A stretch of DNA of 64,000 bases from Ashinkailepas kermadecensis (GCA_034440615.1 JAOTOM010002324.1:1-64000); one strand, 5' to 3'. Numbered from the stretch's first letter, positions 1 to 12,609 are shown. Notes: generated from the sequence alone by a model not told the origin. A program made the numbers and translations.

Positions 1-760
1 GGATCTGACTAGGAAGACAGGGTGAGTTCCATTCCAGTGAGGATGCATTGGAGAGTGAGGATGCATTCCAATGTAACTGGAGGGGCACCTTCTGCCAAAA
101 AATATGAAGGTGGGGTCTACCAGAGCTTCCTGGAGGGGTGCTCAGCTGAGAAGTGAAGCAATGGGGGAGGGAACATACACTCAGGCATTCTGGAGTGGTT
201 TCCATTGATGTGCATTGGGGGCACATGTATACTGTACCTGTTCCTCATGGTTGCACCCCCTCAATCTACTTTGCACATATTTATTCCCACCCAGCATACC
301 TACTTCAGTGCACACCCCCTCCCCTGCTAAACTGATTTTCGGCCGAAGGCACCTCTTCATGTATTTTGCAGGGGGCACCTCTTCATGTATTTTGCAGGGG
401 GCACCTCCTAAGAAATGGTGCCCCAAGACAAATACCCCTCCCCATGACAATTCCTGGATCCAAAACTGATTAGGATATAGGATGCAGACACAGTGCACAT
501 ATGCTGTCAACTATGAACATTCCCAGGATTACTTCGCTAGCATTTATCAGCTATCAGGTATCAGATATCAGGGTCTTAATTTCATGGGGTACACATGCTG
601 AATACCACACAAAGCTGGCAAAACTATGATACAAGTTAGACATCTCAAAAAACACAATTACAATATTTTACCAGGGTGTTTCAACATTTCTATCTTTTCA
701 TCATGAACCCAGCATCATTTTTAAAATGCAGCTGTAAAACTACCTAGTGTCCCATGCAGC
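1..760. other. Intergenic DNA, no gene recognised
   Basis: I see no coding region. A 26-bp unit is repeated in tandem at 348-373 and 374-397 (ggcacctcttcatgtatttt in both). Loose copies of a motif like gaggggcaccttctgccaaa occur at 80-105 and again at 1,480-1,580, 6,040-6,080 and 12,650-12,850, so this is a dispersed degenerate repeat. The open frames on both strands here overlap one another and resemble nothing I know. Confidence 0.6.
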
Positions 761-764
761 CAAA

Positions 765-2327
765 CCATGGATGATATGTGCCTGGATTGGAAACTCCCAC
801 GTCAGAGCCTTTGATCTGCACGTATCAGCGGCACCAACCTGCCACCTAGTGGAGGGTAAGTAAAAACACGGAAACTCTGTCAGTTTTAGGCTGTGCGCCT
901 ATGGGAGTTTTGGGTATGCATTTCATATTGGAATTTTGTTCAATTGATTCAGCCACCCCAGGAGGATTGCATCTGCCTTTCATGATACAGAATTGATCAA
1001 GGAACCTTACTCAGTTCCGAAGTTGTCGTGATGCGAAGTGAATGCATCGGTGAGAGGGTGCCCATTTTGCCGAAAAGGTTGGCCCACCAATGTTGATTTC
1101 TTAACAGGATTGGAGGGGCAAAGTACATGATGGCAATAGCCATACTAAACTTAATATGGGGGTCACATTCCATAGGCTCACATGTTAGAAGTTGAAATTA
1201 TTGCAGGTAGGGAGAAGCAAGCATTGAGGGGGAAGTTTCACCATCAAAGATAAGAATCAGTGGTTCTGCTTTCGCCCCCACCATCCTTGCTCTCTAGATT
1301 TGTGGCTGATATTTTCCAGTGGAGTGGTTTACACAAAATAATGGGAGAGTGCAGACTTCGGCATACCCACCAATCTGCAGATGATTGAGCAGAAGTTCCA
1401 TGGAGGGTACAAGCCCCCTCCCCCTGCACCATACCACTGACAAATCTATGATTTTGCCAAGGAAGCATCATTTCTCCAGAGGGGCGGCTCTTGGTCCAGA
1501 ACATTTGGATGGGGTACACTCTGATCTCCTAGAGGGGCACCATTTGTTTTTGTCTGAGGAGTGCCTTTCGCCTAAAAATTCGCTGCGTGCGTTCAGACTC
1601 CCAGAGGACTGCCATGCCCAGGCCGAGGAGCGAGTTGTGCTGAGAAATTTGAGGAAGAGGGTACACTGGAACCTCCAAGGGAGGCATCCTTCGTGTCATA
1701 AGGGGTGCCACTTTTGCTTCATCCCTCTTGGATCAGCCCTTGCAACATACTGGCAATGCCACTACCTCTCTCCAATTTGCTACCACTTGCCAGTCGTTCA
1801 ACTCAGGGGTGTTGTTTTATATACCTGAGGGGGAACTACCACTTCAATATTTGCATAACCCACCTGCAATTATTTCAACTTCTAGGATGGGAGCCAATGG
1901 AATGTGCCCCCAATTCATTTTGGTCTGCCCATTGCCTTCATGTCCTTTGCCCCATCCAATCATTTCAAGATCAAGATAAAGATCATCAAGATATCAACAT
2001 CAGTGGGCCAACCCTTTGGGAGAGGTGGGCTCCCTCTCACAAATTTCTTCACTTTGCACCATGACAACTTCTGAATGGAGCATAATAAATAAATAAGGAA
2101 ATAATGGTAAGGTTCCTTGATCAATTCTGTATCATGAAAGGCTGATGCAATCTTCCTGGGATGGCTGAATCAATTGGAAAAAATTACAATACGAAATGCG
2201 TACCCGGAACTCCCATAGGCGCACAGCCTAAAACTGGCAGTGTTTCCATGTTTTTACTTACCCTCAGCTGGGTGGGCCAATACGCAAACAGCTGTTGGTT
2301 TCCAATTCAGGCATACATGATCCATGG
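765..2327. mobile_element. DNA element with long terminal inverted repeats
   Basis: The arm at 765-1010 is repeated in inverse orientation at 2107-2327. Matching blocks include ccatggat at 765 against its complement at 2320, the shared block ctgtgcgcctatgggagtt near 890 against its complement near 2215-2235, and caaggaaccttac at 998-1010 against gtaaggttccttg at 2107-2119. The arms are over 220 bp long and clearly diverged, so the element is old. The interior (1,020-2,100) has no recognisable transposase. The longest open frame (1385-1828, 147 codons) has no recognisable features. The interior includes a block near 1,120-1,200 (ending near gttagaagttgaaatta) that recurs at 13,690-13,760 and 17,590-17,630. 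This suggests a non-autonomous or foldback-type element. Confidence 0.7.
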
Positions 2328-3552
2328 CCAAATTGCAAGGCATGGCACCCTGCCAAGATCAGATCAAGATCCTGTCAGTGCTGGGCAGGTGCTAATAGTG
2401 TGGCTGGTGCTATGATAGGTACCTGGTGTGGGTAGGGTGTTAAACCATAGATACTCTTTACACTGGTATTATTGCAGTTTAAGGAAACCATGAGACAAAT
2501 TTAAATCATGCTTTACATCCATGAAGCAAACAAAGGTGTTACATTTGGTGAAGTAAGGGTTGGCTTTTGTTGCAGGTTAGAACAATTTGAAGAGAAAAAG
2601 TGTGGAAATTTTCACAGATTATATTATATTTGCTTCAAAAACATGTCAGGCTAGGTTGGGTTTTTTAATTTGAAGAATTTTGAGATAAAAATTGTTTGGA
2701 CTTTCAATTTAAAAAAGAATGTTTTCTTCCAATAAAGATTAGGCTAGGTTAGGTTAGGATATGCTGCATTTTTTTTGGAACATTACTTTTTATGCTCGGT
2801 ACCTAGGTATATTAGGTTCCCAACTCCAATCCCCTTTTTAGGTGTTATTTTACCTTCCAACTGAAAAGAATGCATTTGCAGAGGAAATAAGTGGTCACAT
2901 CATGTTTAGCACATTCATGAACATTGCATTGGGAAGATAAATTCCAACAGATCAAAAATTACAAGTGTACAAAAAAAAAAAAAAAATCTAAAAATAAAAA
3001 AGAAGAAGATTTCTATCTCATGCTTTTTTGCATTTGGTTTGTGGATTTAATCCATGTGGTGCAGATTTTTACCCTTCCTGTGCATTTCAGTGCATATTTT
3101 CCCAGCGTTTTTTAAATTTGTAGCAGTGGATTTGGCACCTTCCTTCAGGATGTGATTCTGATGAGATTGTCTATGGTGGCATGATGGGTATGATGGGAGG
3201 AGCTTGTGATTGTTGAGGGTGTTATGCAGTAGCAAATGAGTGGTGCTAGATAGGCTTGGATATATAGCTTCCTAGGAACTTGGGATAAGGGATTGATTGG
3301 GGTGGGAGTATGTACATTTCTAGTCCCTTCTCTAGATAGGCTTAACCCAGATGGGCCCCTGTGGCTCTTATTAAGCCTGAATACTTTATGACTTTGACTT
3401 TTCCACAGCTGGTGCACTTCATTGAGCCATTTGCAATACTTCAACTTTGCAGTCTGGCCCATCAATAAAACGGTATTATTCCAGAAATTCATAGCTTAAC
3501 CCAAATTTTGCCTTATTTTTTGCTTTCCCTCACCAAAAACGTAATGAAGCCA
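2328..3552. repeat. Intergenic DNA with one TTAGG-bearing dispersed module
   Basis: The stretch 2,640-2,935 is a copy of the dispersed module described at 19,850-23,000: runs of taggttaggttagg, then a block ending in cattcatgaacattgcattg. An A-rich tract lies at 2,971-2,990. The rest of the stretch holds nothing I recognise. Confidence 0.55.
3335..3410 (+). repeat. Fragment of a CR1-like LINE 3' end
   Basis: The string gggcccctgtggctcttatt at 3,354 followed by tttatgactttgac matches the 3' end of the LINE at 34,745-34,800, which reads gggcccttgtggctcat and then runs of atgtcttt. A further copy lies inverted at about 39,005-39,045. It is therefore a 3'-terminal LINE fragment. Confidence 0.55.
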
Positions 3553-3576
3553 ATCAAATTGTTATAACAATTTGAT
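3553..3576. other. Perfect 24-bp palindrome
   Basis: Bases 3553-3564 are the exact reverse complement of 3565-3576 (the left half reads atcaaattgtta). It has no loop and is AT-rich. No gene lies next to it, and its role is unknown. Confidence 0.8.
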
Positions 3577-3799
3577 GTGGATTGTGTACTGTAGTCGTAA
3601 CTTGCGCACTGATAGGTCCCTACCTGGGTACCCACCTACTTGCAACTCAGAATAACACCAACATTAGCTTGTAAGATAGTTACCTAGGTACCTACCTATC
3701 TAGGAACGGCTGAGGTAAAATTTGAGATTAGGTGCAGAATTTATGGCGATACAATCGTCACCCGCCCATTTATAGCCTCGGTTGGACGGTGAGGAACAG

Positions 3800-3840
3800 T
3801 GACGTCACAGAAGTCAGGCAAGTGACGTCACAGGAGTCGG
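3800..3840. promoter_or_regulatory. Two CRE-type TGACGTCA sites
   Basis: TGACGTCA occurs at 3800-3807 and 3833-3840, inside a partly duplicated block (agtgacgtcacag in both copies, 33 bp apart). This is the CREB/ATF consensus palindrome. No adjacent gene is recognisable, so a regulatory role is only inferred; it may be part of a repeat. Confidence 0.35.
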
Positions 3841-4079
3841 GTGTCTGTAAAGATTACCACCTAACCTAGACTAAGATAATGTAGCATAATATACAAAATG
3901 TATGATAGCATAATGTAACCTAACCTAACCTAACCGGAAAACAGAATCCTCCGAAGCAAATTTGTCGGCCATGGCGTCATGAAATATATGCGACATTGTA
4001 TGCGACACCTCTTTCCAAATCACTAACCTTGGCAGTATGTGTCGGCCGAAAGGTAAAGATTACCCGCACCTCGACGCCT

Positions 4080-4275
4080 CGGGTCCGTATCGAAACATCC
4101 AAAAACTAACATCCAAAGACGAAAAGTCCAATTACAAAAAGTCCAAGAACGCAAAGTCCAGGAATCATAACGTCCAAACACCGAAGGTCCAAAGTAAATA
4201 AAGTCCAAAAACCGAACATCCAAGGATCGTAAAAGTCCAAAGACCGAAGGTCCAAAACCGAAACGTCCAAGATCC
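4080..4275. repeat. Degenerate short-period array (cgaaagtccaa type)
   Basis: About ten loosely repeated units of 12-20 bp share cgaa..gtccaaa, for example near 4,110, 4,150, 4,180, 4,225 and 4,260. A short piece of the same family recurs at 20,650-20,715. The apparent protein on the reverse strand rich in FG, WT and LD is a by-product of the repeat. Confidence 0.65.
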
Positions 4276-4769
4276 AAATATCAAGAAGTTCAACAATAGT
4301 TGGCGTGCTCTCAACAAGGCGGAATAATTGCCGCCTTTATTGAAAGTATGCTCAAGGCAGTAACGGAAGCTTTTCTCTGTATCAACAGATGGCAGGACCT
4401 TCCAATAGATACAGTGTAAGGTGGTGAAACAACTAGTTGAACGTGTTTGAACTGTTGCGGTTTTAGGGGATGGGGTGACTGGCGTTTTCATGCCTGTAAG
4501 GGAGGTTCAATATTACCTGGAAGCAAAGTAAAAAATGTGAGTGAAGAAGGTAAGATCGTAAGCGATCATCGAGTCGGGACTTTTGAACCGGACCAAGGTG
4601 TTGATACGCTTTTGGAAATTAATGATTGTTTACGATTATGAATATGGAGTGGCTTATCGCATTATATCTGCAATTAATCAGGTATAAGTGATTAAAGACT
4701 ACGGAGTCATTCTTGTTTGGGATGTTTAAAATCGTGAAAGGATTAGCTGATGTTAGCTTAATGATGTTC

Positions 4770-5040
4770 TGTTTAGGGCATCACTGTGAAATTTGTCTTG
4801 AAAGGTGGTTTTTTAATACATTTTTCTTCAGAATGCCATGTTTCTGAAGGTGATTAAGATGATGGTACCAGACCACTTGTTTTCTGTGCAAATGCTTACT
4901 TTTCATGTTGTGAGCAAAATAATGCCAAAAAGAGGCTGAGTTAGGTATCATAGCATAAAAAGACATGTTAAAAAAAAAATCCAGCATAACCTAGCATAAC
5001 CTAGCCTAGCCTACCTTTGGAGAAAAAATACTCCAAAAAA
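4770..5040 (-). repeat. TTAGG-bearing dispersed module, one copy
   Basis: The block holding aggtgattaagatgatgg, ttttctgtgcaaatgctta and then cctagcataacctagcctag matches 21,290-21,480 closely. It is noncoding and belongs to the family that fills 19,850-23,000. Confidence 0.6.
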
Positions 5041-5122
5041 TAAAATTAGACAAGTGTGAAGGAATTTATTTTCTGAAAATTATATAAATTAAAAATAGAA
5101 ACCTAACCAATACCCTGCATGG

Positions 5123-5165
5123 AGGGATGTCAATTCGGTGTTCAGAAAGCGGCCCATATCCATGT
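5123..5165. mobile_element. End fragment of the hAT-like element seen in CABLES introns
   Basis: The string ggatgtcaattcggtgttca followed by gaaagcgg is close to the terminal part of the elements at 45,187-45,603 and 49,959-50,439, which carry ggatgtcgattcagtgttca. Only this end is present. Confidence 0.4.
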
Positions 5166-5434
5166 GTAATGACGGAGCGAGCGGGTGATGTATCGTGCTT
5201 GTCATAAGGCAACCTGCACAGAATGATGCATAAATGCTTATGATTTTACCTCCATATACTACCTTGGTCTCAACTATGTTTTCTCACACACTGCGATACA
5301 TGCATTTGCTGTGCTGCGTAGTGGTAGACATGTGTCATAATGAAGTTGCAATTGGCATAGCCATCTGTAATGACATTCTTTTCTTGTTAGTTTTACAGTG
5401 GGATGCACGTATTTGTAAACTAGTAATATTGTAA

Positions 5435-5662
5435 TATAATTATTTAAATAGGTTACCACCAAACTGTGTTCATCACAGTAATATGTCCTCCATACCTCTA
5501 GTCTGGATGCAGTGTTCATTCAAGGAAACTAATGAAGAATATACCTGTATTTATTTGAATTATGATGACTGTATTCATGTTTTTAAAAAAATGCAATGTT
5601 GCAGTATATAATTATGATTGTGTTTTCCAACATGTCAATGTATTAGCCAAATACTCTATTTT
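5435..5662. repeat. Copy A of a diverged direct duplication
   Basis: This stretch aligns with 6,530-6,765. Both carry accaccaaactg, then ctggatgca, then tatttgaattatga, ctgtattcatgt, a poly-A run and tattagccaa. Copies A and B flank the SINE at 5,878-5,952. No coding signal is seen. Confidence 0.65.
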
Positions 5663-5877
5663 CTAGGCCTTGAAGACAGCATTGGATGCACCATCAGCAA
5701 TGAGCTGGCACCATCTATGCTTACTATAAAATACTTTTGATTCCTAATCATCTGAAACAATGTAGGGCATGAACACAGACTCAGTAGGCATGCAGTGGTG
5801 GTGGTTGTGACTTTATGACAAACTGAGCAGCTCAGGCCATATGGTGTCACCTGCCTCTCACCCTGGCAGGAAGGTTG

Positions 5878-5952
5878 GATGCCGCGGGAAATCGAACCCT
5901 GTACCTCTGGCTCTCCAGATGCTCAGCTTAACCACTGAGCTAACGACGTCCT
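5878..5952 (-). repeat. tRNA-like head of a SINE
   Basis: Read on the reverse strand, an A-box-like tagctcagtggttaag (5,930-5,942 region) is followed at normal tRNA spacing by a B-box-like ggttcgatttcc (5,887-5,898). The acceptor arms do not pair, so it is a tRNA-derived SINE head and not a functional tRNA gene. Its body probably continues toward 5,800. The head differs from that of the SINE in the CABLES introns. Confidence 0.6.
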
Positions 5953-5959
5953 GAAGTCA

Positions 5960-6529
5960 TGTCAGTAGTCATCGGTAGGCATGCATGATGGCAGGTTCAC
6001 TGACTGGGTGGCATTACAGGGGTGCATAATATTTTTGAGAGACCTTTTCCACTCAGAGGCACCTTCAGCTAAAAAAATGTATTGATAGTGGCAGAGGGGA
6101 GGGATGGGTGCAATTGAGCTTCCCACATGCCAGAATATTTTCCATTTGGAAAAGTGACTGGCTAAATAAAACTGCTATGTGGGGCTAGGGATGCACACAG
6201 CCTTCACAGAGAGGTGCCTTTGCCACCTGGTCAAGGTCAGGGTTTTGGGATGCAATTGTGAGATTATTTATGTGACTGTAGTCATATATATGCCATTATG
6301 TATTTGTATAAGTATATAATGTTGCATAACATCCAACCATCAGTGATGTCACTCAATGGTTGGTAGTGGCCCAGGATCTAGCTGACTGCTTCCATTTTTT
6401 GGAACAGAATGCTAAGAACTGGAGTCTGGTGTGTTTGGTGTATAACCTGTTGGGTTGAACACCATATGTATGATGTTTAACTTCTGGGGTTATATACAAT
6501 ATGTATTGTGTGTGTCCACAGCCATATCA
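5960..6529. other. No gene recognised
   Basis: The stretch holds loose copies of the gaggggcacc family near 6,040-6,080 and 6,200-6,230 and otherwise AT-rich unique sequence. I see no splice-bounded coding segment. Confidence 0.5.
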
Positions 6530-6765
6530 TAATATAAATATTTATGTAGATAACCACCAAACTGAGTTAATCACAGGAATCTGTCTTCTCTATACCTCTT
6601 GCCTGGATGCATTGTTTATTTGAGGAATTTGAATTCAACAAATAGCATTGTCTGCATTTATTTGAATTATGACAACTGTATTCATGTAAAAAAAAAGTTG
6701 GTGTTTTACCACATAATCATGATTGTTTCAAATTGTTTCATGTATTAAGCCAATACTAAAGTGAA
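6530..6765. repeat. Copy B of a diverged direct duplication
   Basis: Second copy of the segment at 5,435-5,662, in the same orientation about 1.1 kb downstream. Many substitutions and short indels separate the two copies. Confidence 0.65.
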
Positions 6766-8050
6766 GTAAGTGTAAGACAGTTAAATGTTAACATGTTTTT
6801 AGTCAAGAGTAGTTGATCAATGGAATGGTATGCATGGTGATGTGAATCTTCCTTTGAATGTTGGGACTGCACGTAGTGGTAAAGCGTTAGGAAATACAAC
6901 TTGTTCCCCAAATGCTAAAGTACAGTCATGAAGTTCCACTGACCTGATGTCCATCGACTGACATTTGCTTAATTGGTCAATCGTTCCAAGCCAGTGGAGA
7001 AAGCAAGTTCCCAGCCGCAAGGCAGATATTATAACACTTGTTTTCATGCACACTAAAGCAGCAAGCAAGAATGAAGCAACATAAGCGACTATGCCGAACA
7101 TTTTATGTTTCAAGGACATCGGCCATATCAAGATTGTGACTGATGATACTGTGATAATGCTCGATATGTTGTGGAATGAATGGCGGATGAAGGAAAGAAA
7201 ATGTGATTATGTTGTAGTTCATCTGGCTCTTTCATCTTGGTGGACACATGGAACTATTCATATATTATACATTCACGTTCATAAGTTCTCATACTATACC
7301 TGCAATGCGTCCAATGACAACGCTGAACGCAAACCGTGCTCCATTTGTCTTTGCCGTACTTACGCAAATTTCAAACATGACTACCGGGTTCATGTTGCAT
7401 TTTTCGCTTTCCTACTTGACTACTACAACACCGGGTGACCGTTATCTATGTAAGATTAACTCTTCATGCGCACTTCATTGTGAACCTTGTTGAAGAGCCG
7501 CAAGGTACAGCAGTGCCCATATGCTGAGGAAGGTCACCAAGCGTAATTTTGACACAAAACACGAGTTTATTTTTACAACGTTAGCATGTTTTCAGTGCGG
7601 CGTCACTTAGACAGCATGTGCCAATCAGATGGAAGTTTTGGTTTCCGTATCTTCGTGTAGCAGATGGGACACCCTGAGATAGGGACACTCATCTTTCGTC
7701 GTATGCTGCTTTGGCAAACTAAGTACTTCTGGGAAATTGGCGGTGGTGCGGTGGCGAAATAATGTGTACCTCGCGCCACGTTTCGACAAGAGATCTCTGG
7801 AGTTTACTGCCTGCAGAGCGACAAGCATGTGTTTGTCACAAAACATTTGTCGAAATAAAATATATATGTCTATGCGACAGGAAATAAAATATAGGATCAG
7901 AATATGCCAATGCATTTCCTAAGAAATACTGCTGATTATGCATACCTTGGCTGAATAAAATGGTAAAATCATCTCTGAATTCCGTTGCGATGATGCATAG
8001 ACTTGCGCATCAAATATAAATCAAGGTTTACCATTGCACATGTATCACGG
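6766..8050. other. No gene recognised
   Basis: Open frames of 60-115 codons exist on both strands (for example 7091-7438 on + and 6817-7131 on -). They overlap one another and show no domain, and I find no convincing splice-bounded continuation. I would not call a gene. Confidence 0.5.
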
Positions 8051-8051
8051 T

Positions 8052-8373
<322 letters not shown>

Positions 8374-8860
8374 TCTGCATGAAAAGTTTCAACATATCCA
8401 TAATCATTGTGCAATTGTTCAGTAAAATAGCACCTTGCCTTCTTGCAGGCAACAATTTTTCATGCCTAAATACTCTTATAAAAATAGATTATTCATACAT
8501 TGCGGTCACTGAGTTTTCGCATCGAAACTCCGCGTGAGGAAGTATATTATCGTTGCCCAACCTTACCTATAAGACCAATAGGTTTCAGTTCCGTCTGCTT
8601 GTCATGGTCGTCTCGTGCGGATGTTTCGCTCGCCGTATTGAAGATGATGAAAAAGTATCTGGATCAGAAGCTTCTTCATTCAGTAGATAAAACATATCAC
8701 CGATTATAGTCGTGCACTGCGATACGTTTCGTTCTAACTTAAGACATCACCAATCTACGTAACCACAAATATACGATATATTGAAATACATTGTTTACAC
8801 TGCTTAAGATTATAGAAAACTCGTGCTACCAGCCCAATGCACTTTCACTGATATGCAACG
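8374..8860. other. No gene recognised
   Basis: Mixed-composition sequence after the microsatellite. Short overlapping frames only, and nothing recognisable. Confidence 0.5.
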
Positions 8861-9190
8861 ATTGAGGTACCCTCGCGGGCCCCTCAAGGAGTCGGTGCAG
8901 GGAGTCGATAAGGCCCCCTGAGTCGACGTGTACGGCCCCTGGACCGACGAAAGGGGCCCCGTGCTAACGGAAAGGGTTTCGGACGGAAAGGGGTCGATGA
9001 AGAGACCCCGAGTCAACGGAGAAGCTCTCAGGAATATGTTGATGGCCTTTGGCTTGACGAACGTGTATAGTCGTCTGTGACGACGAGGGTGGGGGGTGGG
9101 GGGCTAGTTGTCAGAGAGGACCTCTGGCAGTCAAAAAGGGCCCTTGGACCGACGGATGGGGGACCCGGACAGAACATGCAGAGCCACTCG
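8860..9190. repeat. GC-rich degenerate minisatellite
   Basis: Loose repeats of about 20-25 bp built on gaccgacg and aaggggcccc. The composition differs sharply from the AT-rich flanks. It resembles the gggcccgtagacgttcgtaa arrays that follow. Confidence 0.55.
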
Positions 9191-9654
9191 GTAGGTCTTC
9201 TATGCAATCTAACAAGTAAGCCAACAGCCTGTTTGGTAATCAATCAGGTGAAATGTAATCAACAAACCAATCAATTTGGCAATCAATCTGAAGTAATCAA
9301 GCAAGTGAAGAACTTGGAAATTCTACCATTGTAAGCAGAAACGTCACCAGAAATTGTCCAAGGAGGGGGCGGATTTTGCAAAGAATACCACGACGACACC
9401 AAATGTGTAATGTCCTCGGAATTTGGCCACTTTATTTCAAAAGGCACCGTTATGCTTTCGAAAGAAAGTAGTTTTCAATTTTACTTCGTTCAAATCTTCA
9501 TGGGTGGGCCGGATCGTCCGATCCGCTCCCACCTCAAGTTGTATGCAAGCATGGCACCGTCATCAACCAGGAAAGCATACCGACTCAGCAAACATCTAGA
9601 TGCAGCATGTCAAAAATGCATTGGACAATACGTACCTTCAGTAGTCGGCAGGTA

Positions 9655-10060
9655 AGTAATCGCTTCTGATGGCCCGTAGACCATCGTAATGGTCCGTACA
9701 CACTCGCAAAGGACCGTACATGTTCGTCAGGACTCACAACACTCGGAAAGGCCCGTAGACGTGCGCAATAGCCCTTAGACCCTCGCAGGGACCAGTCAAC
9801 GTTCGTCGTAACGGTCCGTAGGTCTTTGTAAGCGCCCGTAGACGTTAGTAAGGGCCCGTATAAATCAGTAAGGGCCCGTGGATGTTCATAGGGGCTCGCA
9901 GGCATTCATGAGAGCCCGCAGAAGTTAATAAGGGCCCGTGGACGTTCGTACGGATCCGTATAGGTACGTTCGTAAGGGCCCGAAGAAGTTTGCAAGGGTC
10001 TGCAAACCTTTGTAACGGCCCGTAGAAGTTATGGGCCCGACAATAGCCTCAGTAGCCATG
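9655..10060. repeat. Minisatellite of 20-30 bp units (gggcccgtagacgttcgtaa type)
   Basis: About fifteen diverged units share ggcccgta and gacgttcgtaa. The same array recurs at 16,680-16,990, and the sequence just downstream of each array is also shared. The array is therefore part of a larger duplicated segment and not an independent satellite. Confidence 0.75.
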
Positions 10061-10287
10061 AGGAGCCTGTTGGCCTTTCTATCCCCGCCATGGTGATCCA
10101 GAAGTACGAGCTCACCTTACGACGGCTTTACCAACTACCGGGTTGCATTTCGGCCGAAGGCTCCGTCGTAAATATCTCCAAGTACGGGCTCGCAGACGTT
10201 CTCAGGGACCTAACAGCCTGGGTGGAACAAGGAAAGGATTCATTGACGTCTTAAACCCCTACGCCCCTGTCCTCCAGGGCTCTGGGT
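10061..10287. repeat. Segmental repeat, copy A left part
   Basis: From gacaatagcctcagtagcc near 10,040 to gaacaaggaaaggatt near 10,227 this matches 16,985-17,120. In copy A the alignment breaks at gctctgggt (10,279-10,287), where the 2.96-kb element at 10,288-13,244 has inserted, and resumes at 13,245. Confidence 0.7.
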
Positions 10288-10919
10288 CATGGGAATAACC
10301 ACTGGAGGGGCTTGGGGGGACATGTCCCCCCCCCAACTTCTGACAAGTGGCGATTTGTCCCCCTCAATTTCTTTCGTGTCTCCCAAGCCTCAGCTACCTG
10401 AGCATGATCGCCGTAAAATTATGCTTAGTATTTTATAAAGTAAAAACATATAAGCAAGATAATCACAAAATTTCCGAGTGGTAAATCATTAAACGTTTGA
10501 AATTTCTGCTTCCAGGCCATTCTTGAATAACATGAACCGTGGCCATCTTGTGACTTCGATTGGGTGGAAAATCGTGCCTTGCGAAGGAACAAATTTACAT
10601 TATTGCAAGGCTTTATACGTCTTAGGTTGCAGTCCCCTGCACATACACCGGATATATCTTGAACAAACGTGATTCTGGATATCCTTGGGTATCTTCAAGA
10701 CCATAGAGGAGAGTCATGGGCAGCCTTAAGCACGTACGTCAAGTTAACGGGGTATTCGTATTCGCATTCAGCGACGAGTTCGCCATGGAGTCAGTATTGG
10801 CATTGGCATTCAGCGACGTGCTTATGATCGTTCGAATAAATTACCACAAATGCTTCGGTTTGTACTACGCTGGAACTGGAACGGTTTGTACTACGCTGGA
10901 AGCCACTACATAGGTCTTA

Positions 10920-12330
10920 CATGACCACTTTAAGGTAAATGTCCAACGCAAACCGGGTTCTTCGGTCGCCTCCCACTTTTTTTTCGCTTTCATCCTAACC
11001 TGCCCAAATCTGGTATCAAGCGTTAGCCTGTGGTGAACAATCGTGTAACATTTCAAACCGGTACATGTCTAGGTAAAACTTCAAGGCAAAAGGTTAGCTT
11101 GATTTATTAGATGGCGATATTGAAGCGATATCGACCGAACGCGAGCTTCGGTTGCTATCGCTCCAATTTCCATCAAATGGCCATCGTTCGACGTGTCTTG
11201 TTATACGGTATTAGAAAGCTAAGCAATCGAATTGTTTTTCAATGGCAAAGGCGAAGCTGATCGGCTCAATTTTTGCCATTTTCTCTCAAACCTATCCAAA
11301 TTTGGTATCAAGCGATAGCTAGTGGTTAACACTCGAGTCAAACCGGAACATGTCAAGGTCAAAGGTTTGATTGAGTTCTTCAATGACTTCGCGTTTCGTC
11401 GCTATGGTTCACATTTCGGGAAATGGATGCCATTCTACATCGTTTGTCGTGCGGTATCAGAAAGTTGGTGATTCCAAACAATCTCGACCGGTCAAAATTC
11501 AAGTTGGTTTCTTCGGTCGCCTCGCTTTTTTTCGCGCCCAGGCCTACCCAGATCTACTATCAAGCGATAGCCCATGGTGAACCCACGAGTAACATTTTGA
11601 AGCCTGGATATGTTAAGGTCAAACCTCAAAGTCAAAGGCTAGTTTGAATTCAATGGCTAGTTCAATTTGCACCAAGTGGGTGGCATTCGACGTGCCTTGT
11701 GCCATGTTATAATGTTACGAAATCGAACTAATTTCAAAGATCAAAGGTCAAACCGATTTCTTCGGTCGCCTAGCATTTTTTTCGGCCTAACCTACCACAT
11801 CTGGTATCAAGCAATAGCCCGTGGTGAACCACGAGTAACATTTCATGTCGGGACATGTCGATGTCAAACCACAAGATGGAAGGATAGCTTAAATTGCTCG
11901 AAGTCCTCGCGCCTCGTCGCTATGTCTTCGATTTTCATCAAATTGGTGTTACTTGACGTGACGTGAGGTACTCTAGCAAACTGTTCAGAAATCACCTTAA
12001 TTTTCAAAGTCAAAGGACGAAATCATTTCTTCAGCCGCCCGAGTTTCTTCGTTTTCTCACAAGGCTGCCCATGTTTGCTATTAAGAGATAGCTCGTGGGC
12101 AACCCTCGAGTAACATTTCAACCAGGGACATGTCAGGTCAAGCCTCAGGGCTAAGGGTTAGTTTAGATGCTTCATTCCTCACGTTTTGTTTTCGCTATGG
12201 ATTAAATTTGCATGTTGTGGGTGACATTCGACGTGGCTTGCCGTATGTTATCAGAATGTTCATATATCGAAATAATTTCGAAGGTGTCGAAGGTCCGGTG
12301 TGTGTACAATGATTCAGTGTAATAGGAATA
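10920..12330. repeat. About five tandem copies of a roughly 270-bp unit
   Basis: The landmark tctggtatcaagcgttagcc and its variants recur near 11,010, 11,302, 11,557, 11,806 and 12,078. Each is followed by gtggtgaac, gagtaacattt, gacatgtc and a ggtcaaa block, and then by ttcggtcgcctcg before the next unit. Units are diverged and 250-290 bp apart. The array lies wholly inside the 10,288-13,244 element, as is common in non-autonomous DNA transposons. Confidence 0.75.
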
Positions 12331-12609
12331 GAAGGATCAAATCTCTTTATGTTTGCAGCCGTTGTGATAGGAGGCACTCATATCATATGTGACTCGTAAT
12401 CTGCTCGTCGTAACCTGCTCGGACGGCGCTATCATCGCTGGTTTTTATTTACACTCTCACATTGCTGTTCCGGACATATAAAAGATAGAACTTTTCAACT
12501 TGTCTGCTTTCCTCTTAATGGTTCAATGGAAGTTGTGAAATTTGCAAGAGAAGTCACACTTGAATGCGCACGATTTTATAACCAGCCGGAGTTCATAATC
12601 GCGAGAGAG

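Noticed and set aside
5878..5952. Possible functional tRNA gene on the reverse strand
   Set aside because: Acceptor ends do not pair and the anticodon arm is not normal; better read as a SINE head.
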